DNA from: UBA6168 sp964508135
GTDB lineage: Bacteria > Bacteroidota > Bacteroidia > Chitinophagales > Saprospiraceae
Assembly: GCA_964508135.1 (NCBI GenBank)
Contig: CAZDSU010000024.1
Location: forward strand, 20,915 to 84,914
Length of the DNA: 64,000 nucleotides
Direction of reading: 5' to 3'
The position numbers and the translations under genes are program-made. The notes beneath the pieces are model-generated. The model worked only from the letters and a program-made list of their open reading frames with translations. It made no database searches and was not told the origin of the DNA. The number at the start of each line of letters is the position of its first letter. The stretch's first letter is position 1. Shown in pieces: positions 60,928-64,000 of the stretch.

Positions 60928-60974
60928 GTTTGAATTTTTGTTTAAAATGCTTTTGAAATCAATGTTTATTCTGT

Positions 60975-61049
60975 GAAGCTGTTTAGACTTTCCTCATTTG
61001 GCTAAAAAAGGCGCTTTTTTATCTCAAACAGGAAAGTCTAAACAGCTTC
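60975..61049. repeat. 20-bp inverted repeat containing the stop codon of the LETM1-like gene
   Basis: The perfect 20-base arms GAAGCTGTTTAGACTTTCCT (60975-60994) and its complement (61030-61049) have a 35-base loop. The right arm carries the gene's last codons and TAG. Confidence 0.88.
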
Positions 61050-61562
61050 TGTGATGGAATCCGGCAGTTCCGGCGGTTGCTTTGTATTGTCTGTGTCATT
61101 TTTCTTGTTAAAAACTGCCCGGAAATGGGTTGGCAGTAGGCTGAATTTTTGGCCTAGCCATTTTTCGAGCGAAACGGCCAGCAGCACGTAGCTCTCGGTG
61201 ACGCCCGGTATCGGCACGGCGATGAAAATGAAGAACGGAAGGAACTTTGGCAGGTCCTTCAACTGCTCCATGGCCAGCCGGATTTCCTCCTCGGTGGGTG
61301 GCTCCGACTGCTTGGAAAGCAACAGTTGACCCCGTCCTTGTTTCACAAAGGTACGAACCATGTTCTTGGTCTCAATACCCTCCATCATGAATGCCCAGAA
61401 CATCATTCGGGGCACCCTTGCCGCCCGCCGTAGCCTCGATGCAGTGGCCTGCTGGAACTCGGGGCCACGCACGAACAGCACTACCCCGGCCTTCCGCATG
61501 CTGCGAAAAGTTTGGAAAACCGAATTGGCTACTATCCTTCTTTTTGCACGGTCAAAATTCAT
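61038..61562 (-). CDS. LETM1-like domain protein
   Basis: This is a 174-residue protein, helical and basic at its N-terminus, with a central stretch EEIRLAMEQLKDLPKFLPFF and IFIAVPIPGVTESYVLLAVS, then LEKWLGQKFSLLPTHFR. This resembles the ribosome-binding part of LETM1 (F-L-P-F-x-x-x-x-x-P-x-x-E ... L-P-x-x-F). The hydrophobic segment at about 108-132 could be membrane-bound. The family call is moderate. The last three residues and stop lie in an inverted repeat. Confidence 0.6.
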   Translation of the reverse strand: MNFDRAKRRIVANSVFQTFRSMRKAGVVLFVRGPEFQQATASRLRRAARVPRMMFWAFMMEGIETKNMVRTFVKQGRGQLLLSKQSEPPTEEEIRLAMEQLKDLPKFLPFFIFIAVPIPGVTESYVLLAVSLEKWLGQKFSLLPTHFRAVFNKKNDTDNTKQPPELPDSITEAV

Positions 61563-61758
61563 GACGGTTTTTTTAGGTTCAACAAGGTTGAATCAGCATT
61601 TACCAAAACAAAATTACAGCAGTTGAGGGTTCAATGGCCAGTGAAGAATTAAGGTGGGCTGGGTTTTCGACAAAATTAAGATGGGGATGGGCATTGAGGA
61701 TGTTTTTCCGCCAGGACGGGTGTTTTACACTTTGTTCTGGCAAAAAAAACGATTGGGT

Positions 61759-62406
61759 TTATTTTGATTTAATACCACAACCAATGGCCTTTGTCACGGC
61801 GGGGTCTGGCACTTTGCCCACCTCGATGGCCTCGATGGCTTCGGCCACGTAATGGCGGGTAGCATCGGCAGCGTCCTGGGGGTTGTTGTCTATGGTGCCG
61901 ATGTATCCGACCTTGCGGGTGGCATCGAGCAGGAAGACGTGGGGTGTTTTAGTGGCGCCGTATTTTGGATATACCTCCTGTTGGTCGTCAATCAGGTAGG
62001 CGAAGGGGAAGCCCTTGTCCTTTGCCCGCACCTGCATTTCTTCAAAGCTGTCGCCGGGTTTCTTGGCCGTGTCGTTGGGTTGGATGGCCACGACAGGCCA
62101 GCCCTTCGGGGCAAATTTGTTGTGAAGGTCAATGATGCGGTCTTCGTACATGACAGCGTAGGGGCAGGTGTTGCAGGTAAAAATGACGATGTAGCCTTTC
62201 GGTGCATTGCCGTTGGCATCTTTCACATCGGCCAGCGAAATGAGGCGGCCATCCACGTTTTTCAGTTTGAAATCAGGTGCGATTTGGCCGATGTCGAGGC
62301 CTGATGAGGCACCAGCGCCGGTTTTTTCGCCGGTCGTGAGCTTGGGGACGAGGATAGACCCAGCCACAACGACTGCCACTCCGAGGAATAAAAACAACTT
62401 TTTCAT
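61759..62406 (-). CDS. Thioredoxin-like (redoxin) exported protein
   Basis: This is a 215-residue protein with an N-terminal signal or anchor (MKKLFLFLGVAVVVAGSILV). The thioredoxin-like fold (about 38-190) starts IGQIAPDFKLKNVDGRLISL. The active-site motif FTCNTCPYA gives Cys78 and Cys81 (C-N-T-C). ATKTPHVFLLDATRKV includes the cis-Pro. It may act as a disulphide or peroxide reductase in the envelope. It stands alone. Confidence 0.88.
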   Translation of the reverse strand: MKKLFLFLGVAVVVAGSILVPKLTTGEKTGAGASSGLDIGQIAPDFKLKNVDGRLISLADVKDANGNAPKGYIVIFTCNTCPYAVMYEDRIIDLHNKFAPKGWPVVAIQPNDTAKKPGDSFEEMQVRAKDKGFPFAYLIDDQQEVYPKYGATKTPHVFLLDATRKVGYIGTIDNNPQDAADATRHYVAEAIEAIEVGKVPDPAVTKAIGCGIKSK

Positions 62407-62812
62407 GATAACTTTTTATTTAGATAAAGGTACATAATAGACAATTGTTTTTAGGAATGGCTTCTTTTCAAAGCATTGAGTAGCCTAAAACTCGCCAAAA
62501 AATGGACTTCGTGTGCTTTTCAACAGTTCCCGGTAGACAATTATCTGTCACAAACTCAATCGAATAAACTGTTCAAACCACTATTGGATTTAGGATGAAT
62601 TTGGTATCCTCTCATGGTTGGTTCTTGTTATTCAAATGTACGAAGTGCTGTCACACTTTTACAAAAGTCTTCCAATTTCTAGTTCCAAAATTGTTGTGTT
62701 TTGGACTCGAAACTGAATTTTCCCCGAGTAATACTGCTTAAGAAAATAGTTATCAGGCCGCTTGAGCAAGCGATTTGGCACGTTTCTTGACAAATTTAAA
62801 AAAAAATAAATT
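62407..62812. other. AT-rich spacer before the micro-ORFs
   Basis: About 400 bases without a supported gene. A small palindrome (GCTTGAGCAAGC, about 62760-62771) and TTGACAAATTTAAA (62787-62800) lie just before the first micro-ORF and could be a promoter region. Confidence 0.4.
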
Positions 62813-62881
62813 ATGGATGACCCGATGCTAAAGGGCATGAAAAGTCTCCAAAAATATTTTGAAAAAAATAATCTAAGATGA
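62813..62881 (+). CDS. Putative 22-residue micro-ORF
   Basis: ATG to TGA encodes MDDPMLKGMKSLQKYFEKNN, then LR. The short product is helical and charged. It overlaps the next micro-ORF by ATGA. It is possibly a leader peptide or a small secreted/RiPP-like precursor. No family is known to me, so the confidence is low. Confidence 0.3.
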   Translation: MDDPMLKGMKSLQKYFEKNNLR

Positions 62882-62943
62882 AACTACGGATTGGAAGTCT
62901 CGTTTACCATTCGAGCTTCAAATTCTCAAAGAATATAGGGTGA
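62878..62943 (+). CDS. Putative 21-residue micro-ORF
   Basis: ATG overlaps the previous stop (ATGA). It encodes MKLRIGSLVYHSSFKFSKNI, then G. The product is basic and aromatic. A terminator follows at 62976. It is low-confidence as a gene, but the arrangement with its neighbour is tidy. Confidence 0.3.
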   Translation: MKLRIGSLVYHSSFKFSKNIG

Positions 62944-62975
62944 GTGTTTGTTCATAGTTTTTGTTTTTTATGTAG

Positions 62976-63003
62976 CCCCCGGCCTAATCGGGGGACTTTT
63001 TTT
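62976..63003 (+). terminator. Terminator 1 of the twin module
   Basis: Stem CCCCCG/CGGGGG with a 7-base loop, followed by a run of seven T. Confidence 0.75.
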
Positions 63004-63070
63004 CTTCTTTTTACCTCAAATATTCGCCAAAAGATTAGTGTTTGTTCATAGTGTTTGTTTTTTGTTTTGT

Positions 63071-63103
63071 CCCTGTCAAGTAGCTTGACAGGGTTTTTTT
63101 TTT
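63071..63103 (+). terminator. Terminator 2 of the twin module
   Basis: A perfect 10-bp stem (CCCTGTCAAG and CTTGACAGGG) with a 3-base loop, followed by about ten T. It is a strong plus-strand terminator, so a plus-strand transcript must pass here. Confidence 0.85.
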
Positions 63104-63201
63104 GCCCATTTGTCAAGTCTTATTACTTCCCAGTCTATTTTTTTGAAAAAAATGCGAATTAGGGGTTGAAAATGCTGTTTTAACCCCTAATCCTATAGCC
63201 C

Positions 63202-63873
63202 TTAAATATCGGAAACCCGCCATACTACCGCACACTTGTCCTCAAATGCTCCGTCCATTTCCGAGCATTGCTCATTGATTTCTGCCACGGGTTCGGGGAA
63301 ATGGAAGGGCGCCTTGAACAAATTGAGTGGGCGCCAACCGCCGGTCGGGATGTCGTTATTTTCCGGTTCATCGTGGAAATGGGTAGTGACCAAGTAGGTG
63401 ATGCCGCTGCGCCTGATATTGGCCAAGGCCGCTTGCACATCGGCAAAACTGAGGTGGACGAAGCAGTCCCGGCAGAAGATGAGGTCGTAGGAAGGCAGTG
63501 GGTCGGTGAGCAGATTGAGGTGCAGGAACTGCCGATTTTCGTTGCCGAATTGGGCGTTATTTCGCTCGACCAGCGCCGCCACGATGTCGCCTCCAAGGTA
63601 GCGAATACCTGTGAGGTCAACGTGCTGCATCCAGTTGAAGTCACCGCAGGGCAGGTCAAGCAAGGTGCGGACGCCCAGCTTTTTCAGTAGGCCCGGTAGT
63701 TCGGCCCGCAGCACCTCCGTTTGTTCCATCGTGGAGCCTTCTCCGGAGACGGACTCGGTGGTGATGACGTTCCACTCGTTGCTGTCGTGTATTCGCTGAA
63801 AGATATTGGCGACGGGCTGGCCTTGGTGCTGGTCGCCTTGGGCGTAGTTGTAGAGGGTGGCTCTGTTTGACAT
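63202..63873 (-). CDS. Class I SAM-dependent methyltransferase
   Basis: This is a 223-residue methyltransferase. Motif I is TLLDLPCGDFNWMQ at 70-83, then YLGGDIVAALVERNN (motif II region) and PSYDLIFCRDCFVHLSFADV (motif IV). It transfers a methyl group from S-adenosylmethionine; the acceptor is unknown. The gene upstream of it, at the window edge, is on the same strand 41 bases away, so an operon is possible. Confidence 0.88.
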   Translation of the reverse strand: MSNRATLYNYAQGDQHQGQPVANIFQRIHDSNEWNVITTESVSGEGSTMEQTEVLRAELPGLLKKLGVRTLLDLPCGDFNWMQHVDLTGIRYLGGDIVAALVERNNAQFGNENRQFLHLNLLTDPLPSYDLIFCRDCFVHLSFADVQAALANIRRSGITYLVTTHFHDEPENNDIPTGGWRPLNLFKAPFHFPEPVAEINEQCSEMDGAFEDKCAVVWRVSDI

Positions 63874-63914
63874 GTAATTTATTTTACTGGTAAAAGTAAC
63901 TTGACTTTGTTAAA

Positions 63915-64000
63915 TTAGGTTTTTTGGGATATGGCTTTTTTGGCGTTACGGATTTTCGAGGCGGTATCCTTTGTTCTAAGGTAAAGTGTGGTGATGACCT
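63915..64000 (-). CDS. C-terminal fragment of a gene that continues past the window
   Basis: On the minus strand one frame is open from the window edge to a TAA at 63915. It encodes VITTLYLRTKDTASKIRNAK, then KAISQKT. The basic, Lys-rich tail would fit a glycosyltransferase or methyltransferase C-terminus. The evidence is only an open frame of 27 codons, but its distance from the methyltransferase gene looks natural. Confidence 0.4.
   Translation of the reverse strand, partial: VITTLYLRTKDTASKIRNAKKAISQKT

Larger units (their letters stand above)
62943..63103 (+). repeat. Direct repeat with two small terminator modules
   Basis: A T-rich direct repeat of about 27 bases (AGTGTTTGTTCATAGTnTTT) occurs at 62943-62969 and 63037-63063, 94 bases apart. 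Each copy is followed by a GC hairpin and a T-run, at 62976 and 63071. The layout suggests two small transcripts. Confidence 0.65.

Noticed and set aside
1..64000. tRNA or rRNA genes
   Set aside because: No cloverleaf-like or rRNA-like stretch was recognised by eye; a covariance-model scan could still find one in the spacers.

Overview
The window looks like chromosomal DNA of a Bacteroidota species, probably of the Saprospiria/Chitinophagia type. I infer this from three secreted proteins with T9SS-type C-terminal sorting domains, a TonB receptor with a carboxypeptidase-like N-terminal domain, a DUF5686 protein, a LytS/LytTR two-component pair, TAnnTTTG-type promoter -7 boxes and weak ribosome binding sites. 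Most genes are about 50-57% GC by eye. Three stretches are clearly AT-richer: the SEFIR gene near 20.5-22.0 kb, the block from 38.6 to 43.1 kb, and the spacer at 62.4-63.2 kb. I recognise no rRNA, tRNA or CRISPR array and no prophage. One complete IS5-family element is present.

Layout. 0-7.3 kb: start of a secreted protein, a TPR protein, then a crotonase, a fused E1 alpha/beta 2-oxoacid dehydrogenase, an alpha/beta hydrolase and an MFS carrier. 7.3-20.3 kb: membrane zinc peptidase, class III aminotransferase, DUF5686 surface protein, a CDP-alcohol phosphatidyltransferase/DUF4833 pair, an HD-PycTM fusion, OsmC, tRNA-guanine transglycosylase, LptF/G permease and a secreted subtilase. 20.5-27.2 kb: a lone AT-rich SEFIR protein (possible defence gene), a LytTR/histidine kinase operon, an M43 metalloprotease lipoprotein and a GlxA-type regulator. 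27.4-31.4 kb: small cytosolic genes (DUF1801, SRPBCC, VOC, a VOC-VOC-SRPBCC fusion) and a DUF1080 protein. 31.4-37.4 kb: VanX-like dipeptidase/Crp operon, TraB/GumN protein, TonB receptor and a membrane protein. 37.4-43.1 kb: IS element, PAS-LuxR regulator, remnant of a secreted gene and a 943-residue repeat protein. 43.3-54.7 kb: oxidoreductase, then an envelope/stress neighbourhood (BrkB, small membrane proteins, iron-permease-like, AI-2E, YtxH, AraC, AsmA-like, OmpA, OMP barrel, coiled-coil lipoprotein, ECF sigma factor). 54.9-64 kb: helical-repeat protein, large secreted protein, NTF2-like, metal-binding lipoprotein, LETM1-like, redoxin, two micro-ORFs with twin terminators, methyltransferase.

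The most striking content is repetitive. (1) Short runs of degenerate 7-8 bp tandem repeats, each locus with its own sequence, sit at gene ends and in spacers. They also occur in frame inside at least three genes: E1, the VanX-like lipoprotein and the TonB receptor. (2) Six copies of a roughly 140-170 bp MITE-like palindrome share a GC-rich core, but their terminal inverted repeats fall into different families. (3) Several genes end inside one arm of an inverted repeat whose other arm is an inverted copy of the last codons including the stop. No single gene cluster here is clearly a complete new system. The best protein-level candidates are the HD-PycTM fusion and the lone SEFIR gene.
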